Positions 43,250-52,538 of a DNA stretch of 64,000 bases are shown here, in pieces. The translations under genes were made by a program, and so were the position numbers. This DNA is from Mortierella alpina (Eukaryota > Mortierellomycota > Mortierellomycetes > Mortierellales > Mortierellaceae), in contig JANATF010000011.1 in NCBI GenBank assembly GCA_029449245.1, positions 620,001 through 684,000 on the forward strand, given 5' to 3'. How positions within the stretch are numbered: position 1 is the first letter of the stretch; each line of letters begins with the position of its first letter. Under the pieces are notes generated by a model. That model saw nothing but the letters and a program-made list of their open reading frames with translations, did not search any database and was not told the DNA's origin.

Positions 43250-44166
43250 GATAATGTCTCTCTAGTATTAATGTCGAGGAATATCTACAGGAAGCTGAAA
43301 GCGGTGAGGTTGGAGAAATCAAGGCTTGGATGTCGGTGGAGGAGAGAAGCAAATTACGGATGGGAATTTGGGCAGTAGATGGACTGGGCAAAGTGGACCA
43401 AAGAGGACAAAGCTTGTGGAGTACGGGAGGAACGTTAAATGAGGGCGTGCCTTTGCTCATGAGACGTGACGCCAGGGGTCCATGCGCTCATTGCAGAAAT
43501 CAACACAAACAACACAAACAACAATTAACGCTGCCTAGATAGCTGTAGCGAGGCATGATTGCACAGAATTCAGCCGAGCTTTCTTTAACGTGAAGGCCTC
43601 TTCATTGATTTTCAGGAAGGCCTGCGTGGAAAGGCCGACGACTAAAAAAAAATGCTTTCGGAATAAGGGCGAGGATATCATAATTTGGTCAAAATAACAG
43701 TAAAGTCGCACATGGTACCCTGCTCCTATGCGGTACGCTAATGCACCCTACATGTACTCTAGCAAACACAACGAGGGAGGTGCACCAGAATGCAGCACCT
43801 GGACAAGAGGAGGCAAACCAAAGTTCTTGACATAACTCAGTAATCCGCTGTGCGCTATTGCTCACAATGCCCAAATCGTGTTGGTGGCAATGATCTACGC
43901 CCCGAGTACAGATCCAGACTGTAAGCAAGAGCATAACTTCCTGGAATATCGATCATCACGGAGGCGAAGTCGATCTTTTTTTGTACTTTAATGCGTCACA
44001 GTGCTTGGGCAGACTACGAGCGCCCCTGTGCAAAAGCAAGGCTCTTGTAGCGCCAGTTCGTTTTCCGGGCTCTCCTGTAGCAGTTGAGATAGTACGTCGC
44101 CCTGTTTTTCTAAAATACACTGCGCCTCGGCGTAGGATGCAAGCTGATATGCCCTGAGGTCCCTTC
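43250..44166. other. Intergenic region between ATG22 and HUB1
   Basis: About 900 bp with no supported gene; it contains the ATG22 promoter (right of 43249) and the HUB1 3' flank. Confidence 0.5.
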
Positions 44167-44679
44167 TTAATTGTAGTAAAGCTCGATGTTCATGCCGTCA
44201 TGGATCTCATAATCGTCCAGGGTGATGTGGTCCTTGTAAATATTGTACCTATACTCCAAAAGAAACATATTAGCGAACGAACACATCTTGACACCAGGTC
44301 TCCTGAGGAGAACAGCATGGATACTTCAACAAGGCACGAAATGTAAAAAACAACCACCCACAAGATGGCTCACCATTTCTTAAGGACAATCTTCTCCCAG
44401 TTGGTTCCAGTCTGGGCAGCAATTAGTTTCTTCAGATCGCCGACAGTGTCATCTCCACTATAAACACAAAGGGAGTACAAACCGATTAGTCATTCAAACC
44501 TCATGGGGCGGTTTTTTTGACAGTGGTAAACACGCCTTGACGATTGGAAGGCGCAGTCAAAGCGCTTGACATGCTGGATGCTGGAGGCACTTTGATCACC
44601 TGCTGCCGTTAAGCAGTACTTACTTGCACTTGACACGGACTTTCTTGCCGAGACGATCGTTACAGACAACTTCAATCAT
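44167..44679 (-). CDS. HUB1: Ubiquitin-like splicing modifier Hub1/UBL5
   Basis: Exons 44679-44624, 44457-44374 and 44248-44167 (introns in phase 2) give 73 residues, exactly the length of UBL5. The protein starts [19 protein letters not shown] and ends [15 protein letters not shown], with KIVLKKWYNIYKDH in between. The C-terminal di-tyrosine is present and there is no di-glycine, as in all Hub1 proteins, so it binds without conjugation. Hub1 binds Snu66 and Prp5 and modulates splice-site choice. Each exon is too short to stand out alone; the assignment rests on the joined product. Very secure. Confidence 0.95.
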
Positions 44680-45530
44680 GGCTGGACTGTTGAGAAGTGG
44701 GGAATGATTGACACAAAAAGAAAAAAAAAGAGTGGAGTGGAAAAGATAAAGCAATGCCCGACCTCACCTCCTCACCTCGTGACTGTGTCGATTTTTGGTG
44801 GCAACTGGAGGTGTGAATCGAGCGAGCAAGCGAACAATATGCCAGTTTTCAACGTGGTTGCCATTAAACGACGGGGACCAGTGGCGATATGGAAAGCAGT
44901 CGGCAGTGTAGATGTAGTCGTGCAGAAACACGAATATATCCTTGTCCTCCATGAAAACTAGCTTTGCGTAGCTGAGGATCAGTACAATATTGCTCCTTGA
45001 TTCTTTTTGGCAGACAAGATACTATGTCAACGCCGAGGCAACAAAACTCGTTATCACCCATTGTCGGATTTGGTATTTCATTGCCACGGCTAGTCGGGTT
45101 CGCACAGGACAAGGCGATCGCGATATAACCGAATGAGTGAGCGAGGTAAACAACGAGCGAGCATCCCTTCTAAATGTATTTTCGTTCACTTCTCTACTCC
45201 AAGCACGAACAAAGAGTGAGGGCGTGATATCTATACACTAGTAGTATGACGTTTCAAAGGGTTTCTTGGCTTAGTAAAGAGAAGGCAGATGAAAACGGGA
45301 GTCGTCCTCATGCATTGTGCAGCATGAGGGCCGCGTTCAAATAGGGGCTATGGAAAGAGCACTTTTGAAAACTAATTGATGGTCCCGTTCTATCCCTAAC
45401 CTTGCGTTCATCCTCCATCAGTTTTATTCGTTTCTGTAGCGGTTTTTTTTTTCTCTAATCTCTTCTTTTCTTGCTTGGTCCTTTGAGTGGTCTTTTTTAT
45501 CTTTTCTCTCTCTTTGAGATGGAGGGCTCC
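44680..45530. other. Intergenic region with T-rich tract
   Basis: No gene is supported. A T-rich tract lies at about 45440-45520. Short motifs GAGTGAGCGAGG and CGAGCGAGCATCCC near 45137-45167 faintly recall hAT subterminal sequence but form no recognisable element. Confidence 0.4.
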
Positions 45531-45791
45531 TTAGCGTCCCTGCGGATCGCCTTTGTTGAAATCCCCACCAGAACCTGTACCTCCGGGAACATACGTTGAG
45601 TCTACATCGCGCCTGAGAATCGCAGCTTGAGAGCTGTATGACCGTACTTCAGAAACCGGTAGAGCGCTTGCTGAAAGTTGAGAGGACGAGAGAAGAGCCA
45701 GTGCCACCAGGACAATTGCCAGGAATAGCAGAGTGTTCCGAGGTGTTTGCGTGTGCCTGGTGCAGAGTCCGCTACGACCAGAGGTGACCAT
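45531..45791 (-). CDS. Small secreted or membrane-anchored protein, 86 residues
   Basis: The ATG at 45791 starts a protein with a basic N-region and a long hydrophobic stretch (LLFLAIVLVALALLSSSQLSA) followed by a short processed-looking part with a KR-type basic site (ILRRDVDS) and a Gly/Asp-rich end. A TATAAAAG box lies at 45937-45930 on the same strand, about 140 bp before the ATG, which supports a real gene. No Cys. The family is not recognised; it could be a small secreted peptide precursor. Confidence 0.5.
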   Translation of the reverse strand: MVTSGRSGLCTRHTQTPRNTLLFLAIVLVALALLSSSQLSASALPVSEVRSYSSQAAILRRDVDSTYVPGGTGSGGDFNKGDPQGR

Positions 45792-45929
45792 TATCTGTGG
45801 GTTGCTTGGCAATGTAGGTATTGGGAAGAGAGTCAAGACTTTGGGGCAAAGTGAAGGACGATTGATTTTTGCTGTGGAAGGAATATCTAGTGGCAGAGCT
45901 GGCGTGTGAATTGGTGGTGGATACTGAAG

Positions 45930-45937
45930 CTTTTATA
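45930..45937 (-). promoter_or_regulatory. TATA box of the small secreted protein gene
   Basis: TATAAAAG on the minus strand about 140 bp upstream of the ATG at 45791. Confidence 0.5.
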
Positions 45938-46553
45938 CGACCAAGGACTGCGCAAGAGAGATGTTCAGGGTCAGGCGTGGATCAATCGACTGCAAGTGAT
46001 GGCTTTGGGTAAAATACAAAGCAAGAGGAAAGATAGAACAAAGTGTATGAAGGAAAAGGTGCGGAAGTGAAGGATTTGAAAGCGACAGGCGTTGAAGGTG
46101 GTTCTCGGTAGGTAAGGAGGAGGGGGGAAACAACAGAAAGATGAATAAAAAAAGAACCTCGCTGCATAGGCGTATGGGCGACACCTTGCAAAAAAAAAGG
46201 AGGTCTGGACCCTTGTTAGGTGGCAGTGAAAGAGCATGCACATCGCAGGATATATGTAGGCGCAAAGTCATCACAGTGACCAAATGCTCAAGAATCAGGG
46301 GTCGAAGAACTGTGCGAGAGCAGCGTCCGTGTCCGTTCTGCCGTAATGACAAGTAGCCCTTTGAAAGCGTCTGCTCACTCAGGGCCAACCTACAGCCTTC
46401 TGCGTGAGCGCGAGGGATAGTGGTCAAGCACAGGGGCCCAAGTTCGTATGTCAGGGGCTGTATTATTTGAAGAGGTCTTGTTGTATGTTGGCAGCTCTTT
46501 ATTTGCTTTGATCCGAGCGTCTTTAAGGGACGTGAAGACGACAAAGACAAAAT

Positions 46554-47780
46554 TTAAACCTCCATGATCTCGCGAAGACGGCGGGTGGTGGAGCGGACAG
46601 TGGCGGCAGCGGTGGTGGACAGGGTCCAGGCACCTCCAGCCATGGTCTTCTTGCATCCACGGCACTTCCAGATACCGACGGACTGACGCTTGACGGCATC
46701 CTATATCACCAAATAAAGGGAAAGAGAAATATACTTGTAAGAAATGGGCTCTATATGAATAGTGTGGTTCTCGAGTGTGATCCTTAGTTGAGCTCGGTCC
46801 TGTTCGCGTAAACAATCGTCCTACGCAAAGGTCACTCCATGGGATAGATCTGCATCTCATAAATCCGGTCAAAATCCAAGGTGGCACATGTCGAGCTCTG
46901 GACACCTATGCACGCCCCCACTACTCTTTTCTCACTTGTCGAACGTGGATATTGGCGAATGGTGTCAAAGTAACCAGACTTTTATCCAAACTGTGATCCT
47001 GAACGTTTCTTCCTCCTGGGCCGTCCTCCTGGTATGAAGCAACAAAAACAGTCGGGCTTGAGTCTTACCTTTCCGCAGAAAGTGCAAGTGTACTTGCTGT
47101 GCTGGGTGATTTCCATCTTCTTGACCTGCTTACGGAGCGAGGCACCATAACGGACACCGTATTTACCAACAACTCCGACCTTCTTAGTGCGCTTAGCCTG
47201 TTGAGTCAAAAGGTGAGATTCTGGTTAGGAATCTGTCGCACTTATCATTCCCGTTGGTCATCGTCGTTGGGGAGATTAAAAGAGATTGAAAAAGATTGGC
47301 GTTATGTGTGAGGCTGATCCCGACAAGTCGCACGGTGGCAATACTCAAGCAGTTGCGAAAGAGTCGGCCAGCTGACGAAAAGGAGTTGTCACTATCCTGA
47401 TGGAAGAAAACTGGGCTGCTGTGATTGCAGTCTTTCCAGATGCTGAGGATTGTGTTGACATTGTTTTCATGTTTTCCTGCCCCTGAATCCGTCAACGTGG
47501 AGACAAGTAGCCCATCTTCTCCACCTCATAGCGCAGCGCAACTAGTCCGGTCTGCATGCATGCTGATCAAATGTCTGGCGGCATTGTTTTGTGTCCGATA
47601 GCATCGCCTGTCTATGTCCTGTGGTTGCTGGCAGTATCCTGACGATGGCGATGGCAATCTTTGTGTCGATGGTAGTGGCAGGCATTATGTCGATCAGGCG
47701 ATGGATCGATGGATCGATGGTCTGTATGGATGGATAGAGTGCCAGCTGCACATCGTTCTCTGCCCCCCGTGACTTGCCAT
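46554..47780 (-). CDS. RPL43: 60S ribosomal protein eL43 (Rpl43/RPL37A)
   Basis: Exons 47197-47069 and 46700-46554 are certain. They encode [20 protein letters not shown] through the zinc-ribbon CTFCGK and KCRGCKK to RRLREIMEV, which with an initiator Met makes 92 residues, the family length. The four zinc-binding Cys are present. The start codon must come from a separate upstream exon because no ATG precedes Ala-2 in frame. The best candidate is ATG at 47780-47778 followed by GCAAGT, a GC-AG intron of 580 nt; no ATG followed by GT was found nearer. First introns just after the start are common in fungal ribosomal genes. The identification is secure; the first exon is tentative. Confidence 0.9.
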
Positions 47781-48056
47781 CTTGAATTGGAGTGGAAATG
47801 AAAGGAGGATTTGACCTGTCGACTGCCAGCCCTTGATAAAACGGCTCGGATACATTTAAGGGCCGTTGCATTTCGTTCTCGGGAAAAAAAGAGAGCGTGC
47901 AAACTTTGGTGCCCTAGCGTATTCACTTATGTGAAGCGGAAAGTGAGAGCGAGAAGGTATGAGGAGTAAGAGAGAAGCATATGAGGCGCTCATTTACACC
48001 CGTCAAGTGAATACAGAACGGATTGCTATTATCGTTATTTTTATTTCACTTGTTCC
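47781..48056. other. Upstream flank of RPL43
   Basis: Probable promoter region; no coding signal was recognised. Confidence 0.4.
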
Positions 48057-48341
48057 CTACGGGTCCAAACGGAATCGCGCAGAGCATGCACTGAACGATG
48101 AATTTAAGCAGGTGCCTCGAGCCTCGAGTCCTCGGAAACAACAGACAAATCCTGTAGGGCACGGAATGTTTCCCGAGCATGAATAGGAGGATCGCTTGTA
48201 TGTTGCATGAACAGGGGGGGATGAGATTGGACTTCCTTTCACAACGACACAGGAGGATATGTCTGAGTTGTATCGGTTTATTCGACCAGCTGCAAGGAGG
48301 AGCAGCACAACTATAGGCTTGTTCAGCAGGGAGAGGTACAT
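48057..48341 (-). CDS. Small cysteine-rich protein with signal-like N-terminus
   Basis: The ATG at 48341 gives 94 residues. The start (MYLSLLNKPIVVLLLLAAG) looks like a signal peptide. The C-terminal half has a compact Cys pattern (CSGNIPCPTGFVCC, then GTC and SAC; seven Cys with the first at SSC). Patterns like CPxGxVCC occur in small secreted fungal proteins. Nothing identifies a function. It is the least certain of the small secreted genes here because no TATA box was noted. Confidence 0.45.
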   Translation of the reverse strand: MYLSLLNKPIVVLLLLAAGRINRYNSDISSCVVVKGSPISSPPVHATYKRSSYSCSGNIPCPTGFVCCFRGLEARGTCLNSSFSACSARFRLDP

Positions 48342-48772
48342 GACAATCGTGGAGTTCAAGTTAAAGGAATGAACAGAAGATGAGGTCTCGTTGAAGCGAA
48401 CCGGCAAGAATTCGGGATATTATCCCCGGCGTTAAAAATTGACGATTTGCTAGAGGAACAACCATCAGAGCACCATTGCATGCCTGTTCTGGTTCATGAT
48501 TCAAAGTGGAGGCGTAGAATAGCAGGAACTTTCCATGGGTACCATGCTAATATACGTGTGGAGGCAAGTCAAGGCATGGGTATGAATGCACAGAATATCT
48601 TCATAGGGATAGTGAGGTCTTGCTCGTTGCTAGCGCTGACTATCCATCGAAACCATGCATCTGACCCACATGCTTGACGAGCGACGGCACAGTTATTTTT
48701 ACACGCTATCAAACAGCCACTTGCTCTTTCGCGAGACGATAAGGACTAGCTAAGAAAGCACAGAGTAATGGA

Positions 48773-49070
48773 CTAGAAGTAGATCCCGCAGACGGACGAG
48801 TTGAGCGTGGGACTGATGGAAGGCTTGTCACACCAGAACTGGTAGCCGTTGCCAGAGTTGCACCCCCCCCCCCCCCAGCATTCAGCGCCGTCACTGACGA
48901 GGTGCTGAATGAAGTTGCTGTAGCACTTTCAATCAGCAGGATCACCGTTTTTGCACTCATAGGCACAGGTGGTGTAGTCATCTGCAATACGCTACGGCAA
49001 ACTTGGATGGCCTCAGCGCTCGATGCAAGGGCAAAAGCTGCAATGGGACGACGGTAATGGAAATATTCGT
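48773..49070 (-). pseudogene. Decayed paralogue of the cysteine-rich secreted protein at 50723
   Basis: The minus strand aligns along its whole length with the intact gene at 50723-51010: the signal-peptide end LASSAEA, then VCRS, CKNGDP, ECWG, GNGYQFWC and ISP blocks. Breaks seen: the start ATG is ACG at 49070, a few bases are lost inside the signal peptide, the frame shifts after VCRS, and a TGA sits after GDPAD where the intact copy has Gly-Asp-Trp. A run of 14 G (C14 on plus, 48863-48876) expands one Gly to four in frame. The acceptor-like TTCGATCAG just before the lost start matches the intact gene's 5'UTR intron. A duplicated and then inactivated copy. Confidence 0.8.
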
Positions 49071-50721
49071 TCTGATCGAAAAGAAACAAGCAACAAATAA
49101 TAGATTAGCGTCTTGGAGATGACCATATCCAACGATGACCGTGCTCGGTCAGTAAAGGGTTCTCTCTACTTGGAAGTGTTGAAAAGAGTTGCTTGAGTTG
49201 GAAGATCAAGAAAGTATCGATTAAAAAGGCGAAAAGCTAGGTGCAGGTAAGTTGTATATGGAGTTGTATATGGACGAGTCCATCATTCCTAGCAAGATGT
49301 AGAGCCGGGTTCTAGCATTCATACTGATGCGCCATTACGAATATACGTGCGTGTACCAGAGCGGCGCCTCAAAAGAATCTGACATTAAGAAAAAGCAGGT
49401 ACAGCAGCGAAGACGACGTTTATCGACACATCCTACACTTTAAGCGGAGAATGTGAAGACGAGTGAGTCAAAGATCATTGATCGCTGGCCTAGGCCCTTC
49501 GGTCAGGTTGTTTCTACGAGGCATGCTGTCAACGGTTTCGAGTACTATGGTGGAAGCGCCGTCGAATGAAACCGCTTACTACGAAAGGTGGTCAGTAATC
49601 ATGCTTCCTAGACCTAGTTGTTAGTCTGGTTGAAGGCTGTCTGTCATAGGTCCTTGGTATCCCTTTGAAGTACAGCTGTACTACCTTGGCAACGTCGTCG
49701 AGGATACTAGCATCAAATGAGCTCAGAGAGCAAAAGTCCAACTTGCAAACAGACCGTGCCACATTATCACACGAATTCTGATCGAATAGATATAAACAGG
49801 TTCGTGAGCGGCGCCTTACCGCATGCGAACGTACATGTATGATGGACGAAACATATTGGGGTAGTAGACACTAATAGCTGCAATTCGTGCTCTGACGAAC
49901 GGACATTGGCCGCTGCGCCTTGTGCGACAACGTCGTTATCCACATGCGGGATTTGATCCCAATGTAGACTAGCACTTTTATAAAACTAAGGTCGGAAATC
50001 AATGCCGAACGGAAATCTATACTGAGCGGCGTCTCCAGACTACTCGGGTGCGTGCTTACGTTGAGAGAAACGCCGAGACTACTCGGCATGGGTACACGTA
50101 CTGTACATGTACTTTACACATTCTGAATAGTACGCGCAACAGCGACTCAACGGCGTCCGGTGGCGTTACACAGGGCTTATTGCGCTCATCATATGCCTGC
50201 GGTATAGACCAGGCTCATCATGGCACCCATTGCGGTTAGTACATCAATATACATGTGTTTGGAGACGGTTTGCAACCATTCTCACTAGCGTCAGACAACA
50301 ATAGACTTGTTGATTGGCACATTGCTTGGTGGCTGGAAAGGTGACAGAAACGCGGCGACGCGTTGATGAAGGTGTTCTCAACAAGTACACCTATCATGAC
50401 GCGTATGGCACATGGGACATCATTCATGGAGCAAGCAGTGTGCGCGGCGTCTAATGCATCGTGGTGTCTGCGAGGATGCCGAGAGGGGGTTTTCTATCTC
50501 ATTGTGGACGGTGGACTCATGTATAAAAGGTTGGTTCGCACCCACCACTTCTCCTCATCATCAACTCTCTCCAAGTCTTCCAACTCAAGCAACACTACCC
50601 AAAACTTCCAAGTAAGCTGCACTTCATACCAACCAGGTGCTAGCCCTGAATGCCAGTCGATCATTTGATAGTATCAATACCAAGACACTTACATTTGGCA
50701 CTTGTATCTCCTGTTACTTAG
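49071..50721. other. Intergenic region, promoter of the gene at 50723
   Basis: About 1.6 kb without a supported gene. Contains a perfect inverted repeat GCCGAG-ACTA-CTCGGC near 50070 and a related ACTACTCGGG nearby, then a TATA box at 50522-50529 and a 5'UTR intron at 50612-50721. Confidence 0.5.
50522..50529 (+). promoter_or_regulatory. TATA box of the cysteine-rich secreted gene
   Basis: TATAAAAG about 200 bp before the ATG at 50723, followed by a 110-nt 5'UTR intron (GTAAGC at 50612, AG at 50720-50721). Confidence 0.65.
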
Positions 50722-50722
50722 A

Positions 50723-51010
50723 ATGAAGATCTCCATTACCGTCGCCGCCATTGCTGCTATTGCCCTTGCCTCGAGCGCTGAGGCGTTCCGTGTCTGCCGC
50801 AGCGGTTGGGAGGATGACAACACCTGTGCTTTCGACTGCAAGAACGGTGATCCTGTCGATGGAGACTGGTGCAACAACTTCAAGGGTGCCTTGGGCAACA
50901 ATGGCGCCAACTGCTGGGGCGACTGCAACTCTGACAACGGCTTCCAGTTCTGGTGCTCCAAGTCGTCTCTCAGCCCCTCGAACTGCGCGAGCCACTTCTG
51001 GGAAAACTAG
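50723..51010 (+). CDS. Cysteine-rich secreted protein, 95 residues
   Basis: The signal peptide MKISITVAAIAAIALASSAEA is followed by a compact domain with eight Cys (VCRSGWEDDNTCAFDCKNG, WCNNF, NCWGDCNS, QFWCSKSS, NCASHF) and several Trp. Size and Cys content resemble secreted fungal effectors or antimicrobial-like proteins, but no named family is recognised. The ATG is one base after the 3' splice site of a 5'UTR intron, the same arrangement as at 59609. A pseudogene copy lies 1.7 kb upstream on the other strand. Confidence 0.8.
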   Translation: MKISITVAAIAAIALASSAEAFRVCRSGWEDDNTCAFDCKNGDPVDGDWCNNFKGALGNNGANCWGDCNSDNGFQFWCSKSSLSPSNCASHFWEN

Positions 51011-51215
51011 ACAGTCAGTTCTGGTCTTTTGTTTTTGCCCAAGTGTCATCTACTTTGATAGCCTGAGCCGCAGCACTATATAAACTAAAAGGCGATCTGC
51101 CTTACCCCTACTACTTTATTGAGTATCGCTCGTGGAATAATGAGCTGGTTCACACTATATATCAGTCAGGGAATATGTTGCTGTTCAACTGGGAGCTGAG
51201 GAGTGAAAAGTCGGG

Positions 51216-51467
51216 CTAAGGGGTCGGTGCAAATCCGGCCATGATACAGCCGACCATACATGCACCCAGTCCAGCGTTGCACGTCAAAATAACGGCTGGG
51301 ATGCCGGTACCCACAGTAATGGTACCAAACACAAATCCTCCCGCACTATAGCACGCGACGGCAAGACCATTACATCCAGTCTGACAAATTCCGTATGCTG
51401 CCGGTCCGGCCTCCGACTTTCCAAGGATAGCCAACATGGAGAGCAGATAACAAAAGGAGAGCTTCAT
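51216..51467 (-). CDS. Small secreted Cys/Gly/Ala-rich protein, 83 residues
   Basis: The ATG at 51467 starts a signal peptide (MKLSFCYLLSMLAILGKSEA). The mature part GPAAYGICQTGCNGLAVACY is followed by a Gly/Ala/Thr hydrophobic stretch and CNAGLGACMVGCIMAGFAPTP. This layout, GPxAYGxCQxxCN...VACY...CNxxxGxCMxxC, is a small conserved family I have seen in fungi and nematodes, of unknown function. TATAAAG lies at 51591-51585 on the same strand, ~120 bp upstream. Either secreted or held in membranes by the central hydrophobic part. Confidence 0.75.
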   Translation of the reverse strand: MKLSFCYLLSMLAILGKSEAGPAAYGICQTGCNGLAVACYSAGGFVFGTITVGTGIPAVILTCNAGLGACMVGCIMAGFAPTP

Positions 51468-52538
51468 GAGGTCCAAGATATGTGATGTATATAGATAGGA
51501 GGAGTTGAACTGGTGGAAAGATTGAAAACTGAAGAATGAATGATGGATGAAGGCGAGGCGAGGCAGGCGAACTATTAGACTTGACTTTATATTCCTTTGG
51601 CTTCTTCAGTTTGATAAAGTGCAGCGCCCACTTTTCTCTCTGGACAACCCTTTGGACTTTGCGTCATAAGGCTTGCTTGCGCGCGTGTCCCGCTCCTGTT
51701 CCACTCTGACGCCTTTTTTCATCAAGTTCATGCATGCACGAACCTATTGCGTCTGCATGTCAATGAGACGGCAAAAGTCGACAGAATCGATTAAAGCGAA
51801 CCTCTTCAGATGCGAAGTTGAGCAGGTTGCATAAGAAGGGGTGGACGAATGGTGCTATGTTTTTTGCATGAAAGAGTCATGAATCAGGCCACTTCCAGAT
51901 TCTGTTTGTGGGGCTGCTGCATTGATAGTGGGTTCTCACACAGAAAAGATTTGGCGAATCTTGCTTAACAATGGGAGTGAGATCAAAAAGTTGTTCAATG
52001 GCTCAAATTTGAAGGTACCACTAGGATGTTCTCAAGAAATTACCGCACACTCTTCAACCAAGAATCCGGCTGTGCAATGTCTTAAATGTGTTTCAATCGC
52101 TACAGCACAGCAGACCGACTTGGACTCCCGCAAGCATAGCGTATCATGCAAACATTGCACAAAAATTCACTGCTCCCCTCAATGCAATTTATAGCAACCG
52201 GCAGTGGAAGAGGCAAAATCCTAACACTGTGCGTCGATGCTCAATAGGGACCGCAAAGGTCTACGAACGCCCTATGTTGCTTTTCACAGAGACTGGTGCT
52301 GTTGGGTTTCGCTACCTAAACTTTATTTTCAGCTCTGGACTTTCGAGCACGTCAAGTTACTTCACCTAGGATGCCCTGTCCCTGAGCTAGTAACGAGACT
52401 ACTACTGCGGCAGGCAAATGTCATGGTGCCTTGGGTAGTGTTTTGGACGCCAGTGCGAGGGTGGAGGGGATATGAAAGGAGCGACGATATTTTAAGTGAG
52501 AGATTCGATAGATATATTACAGTGGATGTCAATGCGCC
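51468..52538. other. Intergenic region
   Basis: About 1 kb between the small secreted gene's promoter and the 3' end of the NAGLU gene. No supported gene. Confidence 0.45.

Noticed and set aside
45137-45167. Second hAT-like terminus
   Set aside because: Only short GAGCGAGC motifs; the TAGGGATGGG-type end is absent and nothing inverted matches it nearby.
45933-46550. 205-codon minus-strand frame between the small secreted gene and RPL43
   Set aside because: Low-complexity Ser/Leu/Phe composition from a T/C-rich flank; overlaps other open frames and has no motif.
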